Source of the DNA: Thermotoga maritima MSB8
GTDB taxonomy: Bacteria > Thermotogota > Thermotogae > Thermotogales > Thermotogaceae
Assembly (NCBI RefSeq): GCF_000008545.1
Contig: NC_000853.1
Span: 1,068,465 to 1,132,464, forward strand
Length of the DNA: 64,000 nt
Direction of reading: 5' to 3'
Position 1 is the first letter of the stretch. Each line of letters begins with the position of its first letter. Position numbers and translations under genes: made by a program. Of the stretch, positions 37,925 through 50,246 are shown in pieces. Under the pieces are notes generated by a model. It was not told where the DNA came from. It was given only the letters and a program-made list of their open reading frames with translations, and did not search any database.

Positions 37925-39183
37925 AATACAGAAGGATAAAGGGAACAAACGATATCTTCGGTGAAGAGATATGGTACTGGAGGTACGTCGAGGAAACCTT
38001 CAGAAATGTGTGCGAAAGCGCGGGAATAGAGGAGATCAGAACTCCCATATTCGAACAGACGGAACTTTTCGTTAGAAGTGTGGGAGAAGAATCAGACATC
38101 GTTCAGAAAGAGATGTACACCTTCCAGGACAAAGCGGGAAGGAGCATCACTCTGAGACCAGAAGGTACCGCGCCCGTCGTCAGGGCTTTTCTGGAGAATT
38201 CTCTGATAGATAGGGGGTTTCAACAGAGATACTACTACATAGGTCCCATGTTCCGATACGAAAAACCACAATCGGGGAGATTGAGACAGTTTCACCAGGT
38301 GGGTTTCGAGATCATCGGCCCCGAATCTCCAAAAGCGGATTTCGAGGTGATCATGCTGGTTGATACCTTCTTGAGAAGGCTCGGACTCACGAAATACAAG
38401 ATTCACCTGAATTCCATAGGCTGTCCGGTGTGCAGGAAAAACTATCGCGAAGCCCTCAAGGAGTATTACGGTCGAATCCTGGACAATCTCTGTGACGACT
38501 GCAAAAGACGTTACGAGACGAACATTTTGAGACTGCTCGATTGCAAGGTGGACCACGAATACTCTCTGAATGCACCAAAAAGCGTCGACTATCTCTGTGA
38601 TTCCTGCAGGGCACACTACAAGAAGTTGAAAGAGTACCTCAACACTTTCGAGATCGAATACGTGGAAGATCACACCCTGGTCCGCGGGCTCGACTACTAC
38701 ACCAGAACGGTTTTTGAGGTGAGGCACGAAGGTCTTGGAGCCCAGAGCGCCATCGCGGGTGGTGGAAGGTACGATGGCCTCTTTGCGGAGCTTGGGGGCT
38801 CTTCCGTACCCGCCCTTGGTTTTGCAGGTGGTATAGAGAGAATTATACTCGCTTTAAAAGCAGAGGGAATAGAAATCCCGATGAAAAATGTTCATCTTGT
38901 TTACATCGCAACTCTTGGTGAAAAAGCCTTTATGGATGGTGTTCGGCTTGCGGGTGAATTGAGAAAGAAAGGCCTGAGTGTGGATGTGGACATCATGGAT
39001 AGAAAGCTCTCCGGTCAGCTTAAGCACGCCAGCAGAATGGGATCGAGGTATGCGGTCATTATTGGTGATGAAGAACTGGAAAAAGGAATCGTCATTCTCC
39101 GCGACCTCGAGACGGGAGACCAGGTTGAAATCGATCGGGACTTCGCCGCTGACTACATCGCTGAAAGGGTTTCAAAAGATTGA
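37921..39183 (+). CDS. hisS: Histidyl-tRNA synthetase
   Basis: A 420-residue class II synthetase: RIKGTNDIFGEE start, motif 2 with LRPEGTAPVVRAF, FRYEKPQSGRLRQFHQVGFE, the HisA motif LVRGLDYYTRTVFEV, GGGRYDGL and a C-terminal anticodon-binding domain. TTG start preceded by GGGGAGGTG. Four-base overlap with trkH. Confidence 0.95.
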   Translation: MKYRRIKGTNDIFGEEIWYWRYVEETFRNVCESAGIEEIRTPIFEQTELFVRSVGEESDIVQKEMYTFQDKAGRSITLRPEGTAPVVRAFLENSLIDRGFQQRYYYIGPMFRYEKPQSGRLRQFHQVGFEIIGPESPKADFEVIMLVDTFLRRLGLTKYKIHLNSIGCPVCRKNYREALKEYYGRILDNLCDDCKRRYETNILRLLDCKVDHEYSLNAPKSVDYLCDSCRAHYKKLKEYLNTFEIEYVEDHTLVRGLDYYTRTVFEVRHEGLGAQSAIAGGGRYDGLFAELGGSSVPALGFAGGIERIILALKAEGIEIPMKNVHLVYIATLGEKAFMDGVRLAGELRKKGLSVDVDIMDRKLSGQLKHASRMGSRYAVIIGDEELEKGIVILRDLETGDQVEIDRDFAADYIAERVSKD

Positions 39184-39210
39184 TGCTATACTTGAAATGG
39201 GTGGATCAAG

Positions 39211-39732
39211 TTGAAAATTCTGGTTGGATCACCCGTATCTCTTGAGGAGTTTGAAACAATAGACCTTTTCATATCATGGCTGGATGTGATTCCAGACAAC
39301 GCCAGATTTTCCATTGTGGGTACCAGCAAATTTTTCATCATCGGAAAGAACGGAAGGGAATGGAAGAAAGGTTACGAATTCGGAATCGTAGATGCTGACA
39401 TAAATATTTTTGTGGTGGGTGGGGATCTTGCTCTCTACCCGGAAGTCTTTTACATTGCAAAAGAGAACGGTGCGAAACTGGTGGTTGGTTTCTGTGAGAT
39501 TCAAAACTTCATAGATTTTAATTTTGTAAAGGCAAAGTTCTGGGCACACACGCAGGAAACATCTCTGGCCTCCATAGTCTTGTTGAATTTCCTGGGAAAG
39601 GTTCACAACAATATCTACTTTCCTCTCGAAAAAACAAAAAACCAAACGGGGGTCGTGGCAGAGGGAGTAGCTCCCGTTTTTCTGGAGTTGAAAAAGAATT
39701 TCTTCTCTTCGGAGGAAGCCGAAGATGTTTGA
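39211..39732 (+). CDS. Unrecognised 173-residue protein, possibly a degenerate nitrilase-like domain
   Basis: No family is recognised with confidence. The protein starts KILVGSPVSLEEFETIDLF, has a strand-rich centre (ADINIFVVGGDLALYPEVF, AKLVVGFCEIQNF) and a tail WAHTQETSLASIVLLNFLG that loosely resembles the late part of carbon-nitrogen hydrolases. No full catalytic Glu-Lys-Cys set can be placed. It overlaps the next gene by eight bases, and that protein also looks like a nitrilase relic. It lies between hisS and argS; a role linked to either is not shown. TTG start. Confidence 0.55.
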   Translation: MKILVGSPVSLEEFETIDLFISWLDVIPDNARFSIVGTSKFFIIGKNGREWKKGYEFGIVDADINIFVVGGDLALYPEVFYIAKENGAKLVVGFCEIQNFIDFNFVKAKFWAHTQETSLASIVLLNFLGKVHNNIYFPLEKTKNQTGVVAEGVAPVFLELKKNFFSSEEAEDV

Positions 39733-40555
39733 GAACATTCTCTGGAAGATGGTGAAAAAAAGGTTGATCCCGAAAAGAAAAATCTCAAGAGTGCACCGAA
39801 GCAGAAAAGGTGTAAAAAGGGTAGTGTGCGTCGCGTTTCCTCTGGACCAGATGTTCAAATCCGCGGACGATTTCATAGATGCTCTGATGGAAATCTTGCA
39901 GGAGGATCTTCCTTTTGTGGACCTTCTCATTTTCCCAAGACTGACAGGTAATCTCCTCGCCGGGGTTTCTCCGATAAGAATAGAGAATTTTGAAAAACTC
40001 GATCCATTTTACACAGATCTGCTTCGATACATTTCGAAAGGACTGGACGTACCAATTGTCGCTCCAGGTGTGGAGACTTTTCGAACATCTCCCGATGTGC
40101 TGGTGATAGAAAACGGTGAAGTGTTACATCGATACACCCTCAGAGAAAGGTTCGCAGTTGCGGATTTTGGGGAATGGTACGCCGCAGTTCTCAGAAAGGA
40201 AGACACACTCTCTTCAAAGGCTCTGAGGCCGCTCGTGGAAAAGAACGTCTTTGCTTTCATCCACTTCGATCTGGAAACGGAAGAAAACGACTGGTGGAAA
40301 GAGAAAAAAGGTCTATGGGCACGTTCCCAGAGTCTCGAGGTTTTTGGAATCAAAGTTTCTCCAAGAGGAACTTTTCTTGGAAAAACTTACCGAGGGAAAA
40401 GCTACGTGAGCGCACCTATCCCGCTCACCCCGAACCTGACGGGTTTTCTGCGACAGGATTGTGGTGTGAAAATGTCCGTGGACCTCGAACTGGATCTTCT
40501 AAAGGGAAAGAGGCACAGGATAGATACGGTGAAACACATTCTCTTCAGAGGGTAA
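39725..40555 (+). CDS. Carbon-nitrogen hydrolase-like protein lacking catalytic residues
   Basis: A 276-residue protein with the outline of the nitrilase superfamily: [20 protein letters not shown], then [17 protein letters not shown] where nitrilases have FPE. The later [20 protein letters not shown] and [13 protein letters not shown] match the region after the catalytic cysteine. The position of the catalytic Glu is Arg and no obvious Cys/Lys pair remains, so it is probably not a working amidase. A basic N terminus ([19 protein letters not shown]) could bind nucleic acid or membrane. Function unknown. Confidence 0.6.
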   Translation: MFENILWKMVKKRLIPKRKISRVHRSRKGVKRVVCVAFPLDQMFKSADDFIDALMEILQEDLPFVDLLIFPRLTGNLLAGVSPIRIENFEKLDPFYTDLLRYISKGLDVPIVAPGVETFRTSPDVLVIENGEVLHRYTLRERFAVADFGEWYAAVLRKEDTLSSKALRPLVEKNVFAFIHFDLETEENDWWKEKKGLWARSQSLEVFGIKVSPRGTFLGKTYRGKSYVSAPIPLTPNLTGFLRQDCGVKMSVDLELDLLKGKRHRIDTVKHILFRG

Positions 40556-40592
40556 CAGATCAGCAGAATCCGAAACATGGAGGTGCGGTAGA

Positions 40593-42233
40593 GTGCTGGT
40601 GAACGCGATCAGGCAAAAGGTGTCCGAAGTCATCTCTAAAGCGTACGGTTCAGAAATCGAATTCGAGGTCGAAATTCCACCCAGAAAGGAATTCGGAGAT
40701 CTGTCCACCAACGTTGCCATGAAGCTCGCAAAAACTTTGAAGAAAAACCCGCGGGAGATAGCTCAGGAGATCGTAAAAAGTCTCGATGAAGATCCCTCGT
40801 TTGACAGGATAGAAATCATGGGACCCGGTTTCATAAATTTCTTCCTGTCGAACGAACTGCTCCGTGGAGTGGTTAAAACCGTGCTGGAGAAAAAAGACGA
40901 GTACGGGAGAGAGAACGTTGGAAATGGAATGAAGGTGCAGTTCGAATACGGAAGTGCAAACCCAACGGGACCATTCACCGTTGGGCACGGTAGACAGATC
41001 ATCATAGGTGACGTGCTTTCCGAGGTTTACAAAGAGCTCGGTTACGATGTGACGAGGGAAATGTATATAAACGACGCCGGAAAGCAGATAAGGCTTCTCG
41101 CTCAGTCGCTTTGGGCAAGGTACAATCAGCTTCTCGGAGTTGAAAAAGAAATTCCCGAAGGGGGCTATCGCGGGGAATACCTCGTGGACATCGCGAGGGA
41201 TCTGGTGAACGAAATCGGAGATAGATACAAAGATCTGTGGAACGAAGAAGTGGAGGAGTTTTTCAAACAGACAGCGCTGAACAGAATTCTCTCCTCCATG
41301 AAAGATACCCTTGAAAAGATTGGTTCTTCGTTCGATGTGTACTTCTCAGAAAAGAGTTTGATAGAGGATGGGACTGTCGAAGAGGTGCTGAAACTCCTCA
41401 AGAACAAGGACGTTGTTTACGAAAAAGACGGTGCTGTGTGGTTGAAAGTCTCTGCCTTCATAGATGAGGAAGACAAGGTTCTTGTGAGAAGCGACGGTAC
41501 ATACACGTACTTCATGACGGATATCGCGTATCACTACAAGAAATATAAGAGAGGCTTCAGGAAGGTTTACGACATCTGGGGTAGTGACCATCACGGTCAC
41601 ATACCAAGAATGAAGGCAGCGATGAAAGCCCTCGACATTCCCGACGATTTCTTCAACGTTATACTGCATCAGTTCGTTACTCTGAAACGTGGTGGGGAAA
41701 TCGTTCGCATGTCCACGCGAGCGGGAGAATTCGTCACTCTGGACGAACTTCTCGACGAAGTGGGAAGAGACGCCACCCGATATTTCTTTGCGATGGTGGA
41801 CCCCAATACCCACATGGTGTTCGATATCGATCTGGCGAAGGCCAAATCCATGGACAACCCAGTTTACTACGTTCAGTACGCACATGCCAGGATCCACAAT
41901 CTCTTCTCCAACGCGGAAAAGAAAGGTGTGAAGTTTGAAGAGGGAAAACACCTTGAACTGCTTGGAAACGAAGAAGAAAGGGTTCTGATGAGAAACCTCG
42001 GTATGTTCAACACCGCTTTGAAAGAGGTCGCGCAGATGTTCGCACCAAACAGGCTCACGAACTATCTCCAGTCGCTTGCTGAGTCCTTCCACGCATTCTA
42101 CACCAAACACGTGATAGTGGATCCTGAAAATCCCGAACTTTCGAACGCGCGACTCAACCTTGCCCTCGCAACGGGTATCGTTTTAAGAAAGGGTCTGAAA
42201 CTCATAGGAGTTTCCGCACCAGAGAGGATGTGA
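40593..42233 (+). CDS. argS: Arginyl-tRNA synthetase
   Basis: A 546-residue class I synthetase with an N-terminal Add-1 domain, the HIGH-type segment [15 protein letters not shown] near residue 125, [13 protein letters not shown], a KMSKS-like region at [15 protein letters not shown] and a helical anticodon-binding C terminus ending VSAPERM. GTG start after GGAGGTG, 37 bases past the previous gene. Confidence 0.95.
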   Translation: MLVNAIRQKVSEVISKAYGSEIEFEVEIPPRKEFGDLSTNVAMKLAKTLKKNPREIAQEIVKSLDEDPSFDRIEIMGPGFINFFLSNELLRGVVKTVLEKKDEYGRENVGNGMKVQFEYGSANPTGPFTVGHGRQIIIGDVLSEVYKELGYDVTREMYINDAGKQIRLLAQSLWARYNQLLGVEKEIPEGGYRGEYLVDIARDLVNEIGDRYKDLWNEEVEEFFKQTALNRILSSMKDTLEKIGSSFDVYFSEKSLIEDGTVEEVLKLLKNKDVVYEKDGAVWLKVSAFIDEEDKVLVRSDGTYTYFMTDIAYHYKKYKRGFRKVYDIWGSDHHGHIPRMKAAMKALDIPDDFFNVILHQFVTLKRGGEIVRMSTRAGEFVTLDELLDEVGRDATRYFFAMVDPNTHMVFDIDLAKAKSMDNPVYYVQYAHARIHNLFSNAEKKGVKFEEGKHLELLGNEEERVLMRNLGMFNTALKEVAQMFAPNRLTNYLQSLAESFHAFYTKHVIVDPENPELSNARLNLALATGIVLRKGLKLIGVSAPERM

Positions 42234-42236
42234 AAG

Positions 42237-43556
42237 ATGCTGGAGCAGGTGAGGATACAGAAGATGGTCAACGGAGGTTACGGCCTTGCCCATCTTTCAA
42301 ACGGCAAGGTAGTTCTCGTAGAAGGAGCATATCCCGGTGAGGAAGTCCTGATAAAGACCTACAGAGAGAAAAGGGATTTTTCTTTTGGAAAGGTTGTTTC
42401 CCTTCTGAAAGAATCCGAAGATCGAATAAAACCACCCTGCAGATACTTTGGAAGATGCGGTGGCTGTCACTGGATGGATGTGAAGTATGAAACCCAGCTT
42501 CGTTACAAAAAGGAGGTATTGATCGATCTTTTCGAACGCTCAAATCTGAAGGTAGAAGTGGAAGATGTGGAGCCGAGTGATCTTGTTTTTCACTACAGGA
42601 CGAAAATGGAGTTTCATTTTCAGGGGAGAAAATTGGGTTTGAAAAAGAGAAACTCCGATTTTGTGATTGACATAAAAGACTGTGAGGTGGCACCGGAAGG
42701 CACGGGTGAGATTCTGAACACTGTAAAAGAGGCCGTTCAGGTACTCAACGTTCCTGTTTACAACTGGGAAACGAGGAAGGGAGTGCTCAAGCACCTCGTG
42801 ATCAGGTACGCATTCAGCACGGACCAGTTCATGGTGATCTTTGTGACAAAGACAGAATCCTTTCCCTGGGGAAGAGATCTGGTTCGCGCTGTGTTAAAGA
42901 GATTTCCAAAGATTCACTCCATCATTCATGTGATGAACTCTAAAGACTCTGTGGTCCTAAGGGGGCCGTACAAGACTCTCTACGGTGAAGGAGTAATTGT
43001 GGAAGAGTTCGACTGGGAAAGGTTTCAAATTCCACCGACCGCCTTTTTCCAGAGCAACTACTCCATCACATCCAAACTGATAGATCACGTGTACAGAGAA
43101 CAGGCACTTCAGGGTAACGAGGTGGTGCTGGATCTGTACGCGGGTATCGGTACGTTTTCTGTGAGGACTTCCTTTTCGGCAGCAAGGGTGATCTCCGTTG
43201 AATCCAGCAGGGTCGCTGTGAAGGCTGGAAAGGCTAACGCGAACATAAACAGCAGAAAGAACATAGAATACGTGGAACAGGATGTGCTAGACTTTCTGAA
43301 AAACTACAGCGGAAGGGCAGACAGGATAATCCTGGATCCACCGAGATCAGGTGCGGGTCCAGAAGTGATGAAAGAAATAGCGAGACTTTCACCTGAAAGG
43401 ATCGTTTACGTTTCCTGTGACCCTTCTACTCTGGTGAGAGACCTCAAGGTGCTGGTGGAAAACGGCTACTCTATTGTCAGGGTGAAGCCCTTCGACATGT
43501 TTCCTCAGACTTACCATGTGGAAACTGCTGTGACTCTCGTGAAAGGGGATCGATGA
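42237..43556 (+). CDS. RlmCD/RumA-type 23S rRNA (uracil-5-)-methyltransferase
   Basis: The 439-residue protein has an N-terminal TRAM domain (to about 60), an iron-sulfur cysteine cluster CRYFGRCGGCHW (about 72-83) with a further Cys near 153, and a SAM-binding core VLDLYAGIGTFSV. The catalytic motifs are ILDPPRSGAG and YVSCDPSTL, where the Cys is the nucleophile. It ends with FPQTYHVETAV. It methylates a uracil C5, most likely in 23S rRNA; the exact position cannot be told. Confidence 0.9.
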   Translation: MLEQVRIQKMVNGGYGLAHLSNGKVVLVEGAYPGEEVLIKTYREKRDFSFGKVVSLLKESEDRIKPPCRYFGRCGGCHWMDVKYETQLRYKKEVLIDLFERSNLKVEVEDVEPSDLVFHYRTKMEFHFQGRKLGLKKRNSDFVIDIKDCEVAPEGTGEILNTVKEAVQVLNVPVYNWETRKGVLKHLVIRYAFSTDQFMVIFVTKTESFPWGRDLVRAVLKRFPKIHSIIHVMNSKDSVVLRGPYKTLYGEGVIVEEFDWERFQIPPTAFFQSNYSITSKLIDHVYREQALQGNEVVLDLYAGIGTFSVRTSFSAARVISVESSRVAVKAGKANANINSRKNIEYVEQDVLDFLKNYSGRADRIILDPPRSGAGPEVMKEIARLSPERIVYVSCDPSTLVRDLKVLVENGYSIVRVKPFDMFPQTYHVETAVTLVKGDR

Positions 43557-44128
43557 TGTTAGGCCTGGGACTTTCTCTGATCTTCGCTGTTCTCTCGTGG
43601 AAAGACAGTGCTTTTGTATCGATACTCGCTCTTGTTGCTTCTGTTATTTTCTTCTTCACCAGAAGTGAGAGAGAAAAGACCCTGTTTCATGTGAGTCTGA
43701 TCTTTCTCCTCGTCCTCGAGGGGTTCGAATATTTGAAAGGGACAGATTACGATCGAGCCGAGTTGTTTCTGGTGCTGTCCTTCTTTCCTCTGATCGCCAC
43801 CAGTTTCGCAAAGAAAAAAACCGTGAACATACCTCTCAAATCGCTTTTCTGGTTTCTCGTTGCGATGGCGTTGTGGAAGGTAGCGAGCATTAAATATCCA
43901 ACGGCTTCTTATCTTGTTTTTCCTGTTGTTGCGCTCGTGTTCACGAGAGATCTGTTTGGGAGGGAAAAAGATGGTAGAAAGGTATTCGCTGTCACCGATG
44001 AAGGATCTCTGGACGGAGGAAGCGAAGTACAGAAGATGGCTGGAAGTGGAACTGGCAGTGACGAGGGCGTACGAAGAACTGGGAATGATTCCGAAGGGAG
44101 TCACAGAGAGGATAAGAAACAACGCTAA
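43553..44128 (+). CDS. Small membrane protein whose frame runs far into purB
   Basis: No family recognised. The first 140 residues contain about five hydrophobic segments (LGLGLSLIFAVLSW; VSILALVASVIFFF; HVSLIFLLVLEGF; LFLVLSFFPLIATSF; LVFPVVALVF). The last 53 codons overlap purB in another frame and encode a low-hydrophobic tail rich in Gly, Ser, Arg and Glu that looks like read-through of an alien frame. Either the tail is real and the genes overlap by 158 bases, or a stop was lost. ATG overlaps the rRNA methyltransferase stop. Confidence 0.6.
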   Translation: MMLGLGLSLIFAVLSWKDSAFVSILALVASVIFFFTRSEREKTLFHVSLIFLLVLEGFEYLKGTDYDRAELFLVLSFFPLIATSFAKKKTVNIPLKSLFWFLVAMALWKVASIKYPTASYLVFPVVALVFTRDLFGREKDGRKVFAVTDEGSLDGGSEVQKMAGSGTGSDEGVRRTGNDSEGSHREDKKQR

Positions 44129-45266
44129 GATAGATGTGGAACTGTTCAAAAAGATAGAAGAGAAAACAAACCACGATGTGGTGGCGTTCGTCGAAGGAAT
44201 CGGCTCGATGATAGGAGAAGACTCGAGATTCTTCCACTACGGTCTCACCTCGTCAGATGTTCTCGACACCGCAAATTCCCTCGCTCTCGTGGAAGCGGGG
44301 AAAATCCTGTTAGAGTCTCTAAAAGAGTTCTGCGACGTGCTCTGGGAAGTCGCGAATCGGTACAAACACACTCCCACCATCGGAAGAACACACGGAGTCC
44401 ACGCGGAACCCACCTCCTTTGGCTTGAAGGTCCTTGGATGGTACTCCGAAATGAAAAGGAACGTTCAGCGCCTTGAGAGGGCGATAGAGGAAGTTTCTTA
44501 CGGTAAGATCAGTGGAGCTGTTGGAAACTACGCAAACGTACCACCGGAGGTGGAGGAAAAAGCGCTTTCGTACCTGGGCTTGAAACCTGAACCCGTCTCC
44601 ACACAGGTTGTACCGAGGGATCGTCACGCTTTCTATCTGTCCACGCTCGCGATCGTGGCAGCGGGGATAGAAAGGATCGCTGTCGAGATCAGACATCTTC
44701 AGAGAACGGAAGTGCTCGAGGTGGAAGAACCGTTCAGGAAAGGTCAGAGGGGCTCGAGTGCCATGCCCCACAAGAAGAATCCCATCACCTGCGAGCGGCT
44801 CACGGGACTTTCCAGAATGATGAGGGCGTACGTCGATCCTTCCCTTGAAAACATCGCGCTCTGGCATGAGAGGGACATTTCGCACTCTTCCGTCGAAAGA
44901 TACGTTTTTCCTGACGCCACGCAGACTCTTTACTACATGATCGTCACGGCCACAAACGTGGTGAGGAACATGAAAGTGAACGAAGAAAGAATGAAGAAGA
45001 ACATAGATCTCACGAAAGGTCTCGTGTTCTCCCAGAGAGTCCTGCTGAAACTCATAGAGAAAGGACTCACGAGGAAAGAGGCTTACGATATCGTCCAGAG
45101 GAACGCTCTGAAAACCTGGAATTCCGAAAAACACTTCCTCGAGTACCTCCTCGAGGATGAAGAGGTTAAGAAACTGGTTACCAAAGAAGAGCTCGAAGAA
45201 CTCTTCGATATCTCTTACTACTTGAAACACGTAGACCACATCTTCGAACGCTTTGAAAAGGAGTGA
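43971..45266 (+). CDS. purB: Adenylosuccinate lyase
   Basis: The 431-residue enzyme begins MVERYSLSPMKDLW. It has GLTSSDVLDTANS near residue 85, the catalytic His in TIGRTHGVHAEPT near residue 140, and the fumarase-family signature GSSAMPHKKNP near residue 260. It cleaves SAICAR and adenylosuccinate in purine synthesis. The frame is open 19 codons upstream, but GGGAGGG precedes ATG 43971. purA follows at once. Confidence 0.95.
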   Translation: MVERYSLSPMKDLWTEEAKYRRWLEVELAVTRAYEELGMIPKGVTERIRNNAKIDVELFKKIEEKTNHDVVAFVEGIGSMIGEDSRFFHYGLTSSDVLDTANSLALVEAGKILLESLKEFCDVLWEVANRYKHTPTIGRTHGVHAEPTSFGLKVLGWYSEMKRNVQRLERAIEEVSYGKISGAVGNYANVPPEVEEKALSYLGLKPEPVSTQVVPRDRHAFYLSTLAIVAAGIERIAVEIRHLQRTEVLEVEEPFRKGQRGSSAMPHKKNPITCERLTGLSRMMRAYVDPSLENIALWHERDISHSSVERYVFPDATQTLYYMIVTATNVVRNMKVNEERMKKNIDLTKGLVFSQRVLLKLIEKGLTRKEAYDIVQRNALKTWNSEKHFLEYLLEDEEVKKLVTKEELEELFDISYYLKHVDHIFERFEKE

Positions 45267-45271
45267 AGCGA

Positions 45272-46465
45272 ATGAACCGTGTTGTGGTGGGTCTTCAATG
45301 GGGAGACGAAGGAAAGGGCAAGGTGGTAACGTATCTTTCCAGATATCACGATATCGTGGCGAGATTTTCAGGTGGAGCGAATGCCGGGCACACTGTGAAT
45401 TACGGAGATTTCAAGGTGATACACCACCTCCTCCCTTCGGCCGATTTCACAAAAAACAGAGGAATCGCCATAGGAAGCGGGGTTCTCCTGGATCCTCAGG
45501 TGCTGACAGAAGAATTGAGGGAATTGAAAGAGAAATTTCCCGATTATTCAGGTGAAATCTTCATCTCTGAGAGCGCACACGTGGTTCTTCCAGTGCACAA
45601 AGAAATGGACAGGATAATAGACGAAGTGTTGAAAATAGGCACTACGAAAAGAGGAATAGGTCCCGCTTGTGCTGACAGGGTTATGAGGGTGAACGTGAGA
45701 GTTGCAGAGCTCGGCAACGAAGAAAAACTCAGATATTTCCTCGAAAAGAATCTCTCTTTGAAGAAGATCTACGGGGTGGATTTCGACGCAGAGAAAATGA
45801 TGGGAGATCTTTCCACCTTCTATGAGACAATAAAAGACTTCGTCGTTTCACCGGTCCAGTTGAAAAGAATCCTCGAAGAGAAGAGCGTTCTCTTCGAAGG
45901 AACACAGGGGGTCCTTCTAGATCTGGACGTGGGAACGTACCCGTACGTCACGAGCATGAACTGTTCCTCCTCAGGCGTGAGCGCGGGAATGGGCTTTCCT
46001 GTGGAAGTAGATGAAGTTTTAGGCGTCTTCAAGGCGTACACAACACGAGTCGGAGAAGGTCCCTTCCCGACGGAGCTCACAGGAGAAGAAGGAGAGAAGT
46101 TGAGAAAAGCGGGACACGAATACGGTTCCACGACCGGTCGGCCGAGGAGATGCGGCTGGCTCGATCTGCCGCTCCTCAGGTACGCCATTGAGATCTCCGG
46201 TGTCGACTCTCTGGTCATGACCAAGGCAGATGTGCTGAACGGTTTTGAAAAGATCAAGGTCTGCGTGCGCTACTCCGATGGAAGAGATCTCGTTTCACTC
46301 AGAGATCTGGAAAAGAAAGAGCCCGTCTACGAAGTCTTCGATGGCTGGAAATCTCTGGAAGACAAGAACTTCGAGCGCTTTGTTGATTTCATAGAAAGAG
46401 AGACAGGAAGACCGGTAAGGTACATATCCACAGGTGAAAAACTCGAGGATATAGTGGAGGTGTGA
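45272..46465 (+). CDS. purA: Adenylosuccinate synthetase
   Basis: A 397-residue GTP-dependent enzyme: VGLQWGDEGKGKVV at the start, GGANAGHTVNYG, the GTKRGIGPAC-like TTKRGIGPACADRVMR, and STTGRPRRCGWLDL. It joins IMP and aspartate to adenylosuccinate, directly before the PurB step. AAGGAG precedes ATG 45272; five-base gap from purB. Confidence 0.95.
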   Translation: MNRVVVGLQWGDEGKGKVVTYLSRYHDIVARFSGGANAGHTVNYGDFKVIHHLLPSADFTKNRGIAIGSGVLLDPQVLTEELRELKEKFPDYSGEIFISESAHVVLPVHKEMDRIIDEVLKIGTTKRGIGPACADRVMRVNVRVAELGNEEKLRYFLEKNLSLKKIYGVDFDAEKMMGDLSTFYETIKDFVVSPVQLKRILEEKSVLFEGTQGVLLDLDVGTYPYVTSMNCSSSGVSAGMGFPVEVDEVLGVFKAYTTRVGEGPFPTELTGEEGEKLRKAGHEYGSTTGRPRRCGWLDLPLLRYAIEISGVDSLVMTKADVLNGFEKIKVCVRYSDGRDLVSLRDLEKKEPVYEVFDGWKSLEDKNFERFVDFIERETGRPVRYISTGEKLEDIVEV

Positions 46466-46468
46466 AGT

Positions 46469-47410
46469 GTGTCTGTGAATCTGAAAGGGAGATCTCTTCT
46501 CACTCTTCTTGATTTTTCTCCTGAAGAGATCAGATACCTTCTCGATATCTCAAAGCAGGTGAAGATGGAGAACAGATCCAAACTGAGAACCGAAAGGTTC
46601 AAAGGAATGACCCTCGCCATGATCTTCGAGAAACGATCAACGAGAACGAGACTCGCCTTTGAAACCGCTTTTGCAGAAGAAGGAGGACATCCGATCTTTC
46701 TTTCACCGAACGACATACACCTTGGAGCAAAAGAATCTCTCGAGGACACCGCACGCGTCCTTGGAAGAATGGTGGACGCCATCATGTTCAGGGGCTACAA
46801 ACAGGAGACTGTGGAAAAGCTGGCTGAGTACTCCGGTGTTCCCGTGTACAACGGACTCACCGACGAGTTCCACCCAACGCAGGCGCTCGCCGACCTGATG
46901 ACCATAGAGGAAAATTTTGGCAGATTGAAGGGTGTAAAGGTTGTTTTCATGGGGGACACCAGAAACAACGTTGCGACCTCCCTCATGATCGCCTGTGCGA
47001 AGATGGGGATGAATTTCGTGGCGTGTGGTCCCGAAGAACTCAAGCCCAGATCTGACGTATTCAAAAGGTGCCAAGAAATAGTGAAAGAAACCGATGGGAG
47101 CGTTTCTTTCACATCGAATCTGGAAGAAGCACTCGCAGGTGCCGATGTCGTCTACACAGACGTGTGGGCATCCATGGGTGAGGAAGACAAAGAAAAGGAG
47201 AGAATGGCTCTTTTAAAACCTTATCAGGTGAACGAGAGAGTGATGGAAATGACGGGTAAATCGGAAACGATTTTCATGCACTGCCTCCCCGCGGTGAAGG
47301 GCCAGGAGGTCACCTACGAGGTAATCGAGGGAAAACAGAGCAGGGTCTGGGACGAGGCGGAGAATAGAAAGCACACCATAAAAGCGGTCATGATAGCAAC
47401 ACTGCTGTGA
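46469..47410 (+). CDS. argF: Ornithine carbamoyltransferase
   Basis: A 313-residue transcarbamylase with the carbamoyl-phosphate motif FEKRSTRTRLAFE, DEFHPTQALADLMT, the ornithine-binding DVWASMGEE and the late FMHCLPAVKG. It makes citrulline in arginine synthesis. GTG start behind GGAGGTG. No other arg biosynthesis gene is adjacent; argS is upstream. Confidence 0.95.
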   Translation: MSVNLKGRSLLTLLDFSPEEIRYLLDISKQVKMENRSKLRTERFKGMTLAMIFEKRSTRTRLAFETAFAEEGGHPIFLSPNDIHLGAKESLEDTARVLGRMVDAIMFRGYKQETVEKLAEYSGVPVYNGLTDEFHPTQALADLMTIEENFGRLKGVKVVFMGDTRNNVATSLMIACAKMGMNFVACGPEELKPRSDVFKRCQEIVKETDGSVSFTSNLEEALAGADVVYTDVWASMGEEDKEKERMALLKPYQVNERVMEMTGKSETIFMHCLPAVKGQEVTYEVIEGKQSRVWDEAENRKHTIKAVMIATLL

Positions 47411-47419
47411 GGTGAAGCC

Positions 47420-49680
<2,261 letters not shown>

Positions 49681-49682
49681 CC

Positions 49683-50246
49683 TTGAGGATTCTTGTGATC
49701 TCGGATACCCACGGTTCACTTTCTTGCACAGAGAAAGCTTTGAAAAGTGCGGGGAATTTCGATGAAATCTGGCATCTAGGTGATGTTCTCTACCACGGCC
49801 CCAGAAATCCGCTTCCCGAGGGATACAGTCCAAAGGAACTCGCATCACTTTTGAAGAAACACCGTGTGAAGTACATACGCGGAAATTGTGATGCGGATGT
49901 GGATATAAGGGTTCTGGAAATTCCGGAAATGCCCAGGATCGGAATGGAATTTTTAGGAGATGTGAAGATACTCCTTGTTCACGGCGACCAGTTCGAATAC
50001 GAAGGAGGAGATCCTGTGAGCCTGGCACAGGCTCATGGATGCAGTGTGGTTCTCTTCGGTCACACTCACGTTCCTCTGGCAGAAAGGTGCGAAGGGGTGC
50101 TGCTTTTGAATCCGGGATCGGTTTCTCTTCCAAAATCTGAGGCCGGTCCGACTTTTGGTATCATCGATATGGATGAGAAAAAATTTTACCTCTGCTCGCT
50201 GGAAGGTGATGTTTTGAAAGAGGTGATGCTCGTTGAACGAGAGTGA
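49683..50246 (+). CDS. YfcE-type metallophosphoesterase
   Basis: A 187-residue phosphodiesterase with motifs [41 protein letters not shown] and LFGHTHVPL, followed by [12 protein letters not shown]. This length and the [12 protein letters not shown] stretch match YfcE proper. TTG at 49683 is preferred over TTG 49677 because GAGGGG lies 6 bases before it. Confidence 0.9.

Noticed and set aside
39184-39210. TATACT as a -10 element before the 39211 gene
   Set aside because: No acceptable -35 at 16-18 bases; genes are close enough to be co-transcribed.
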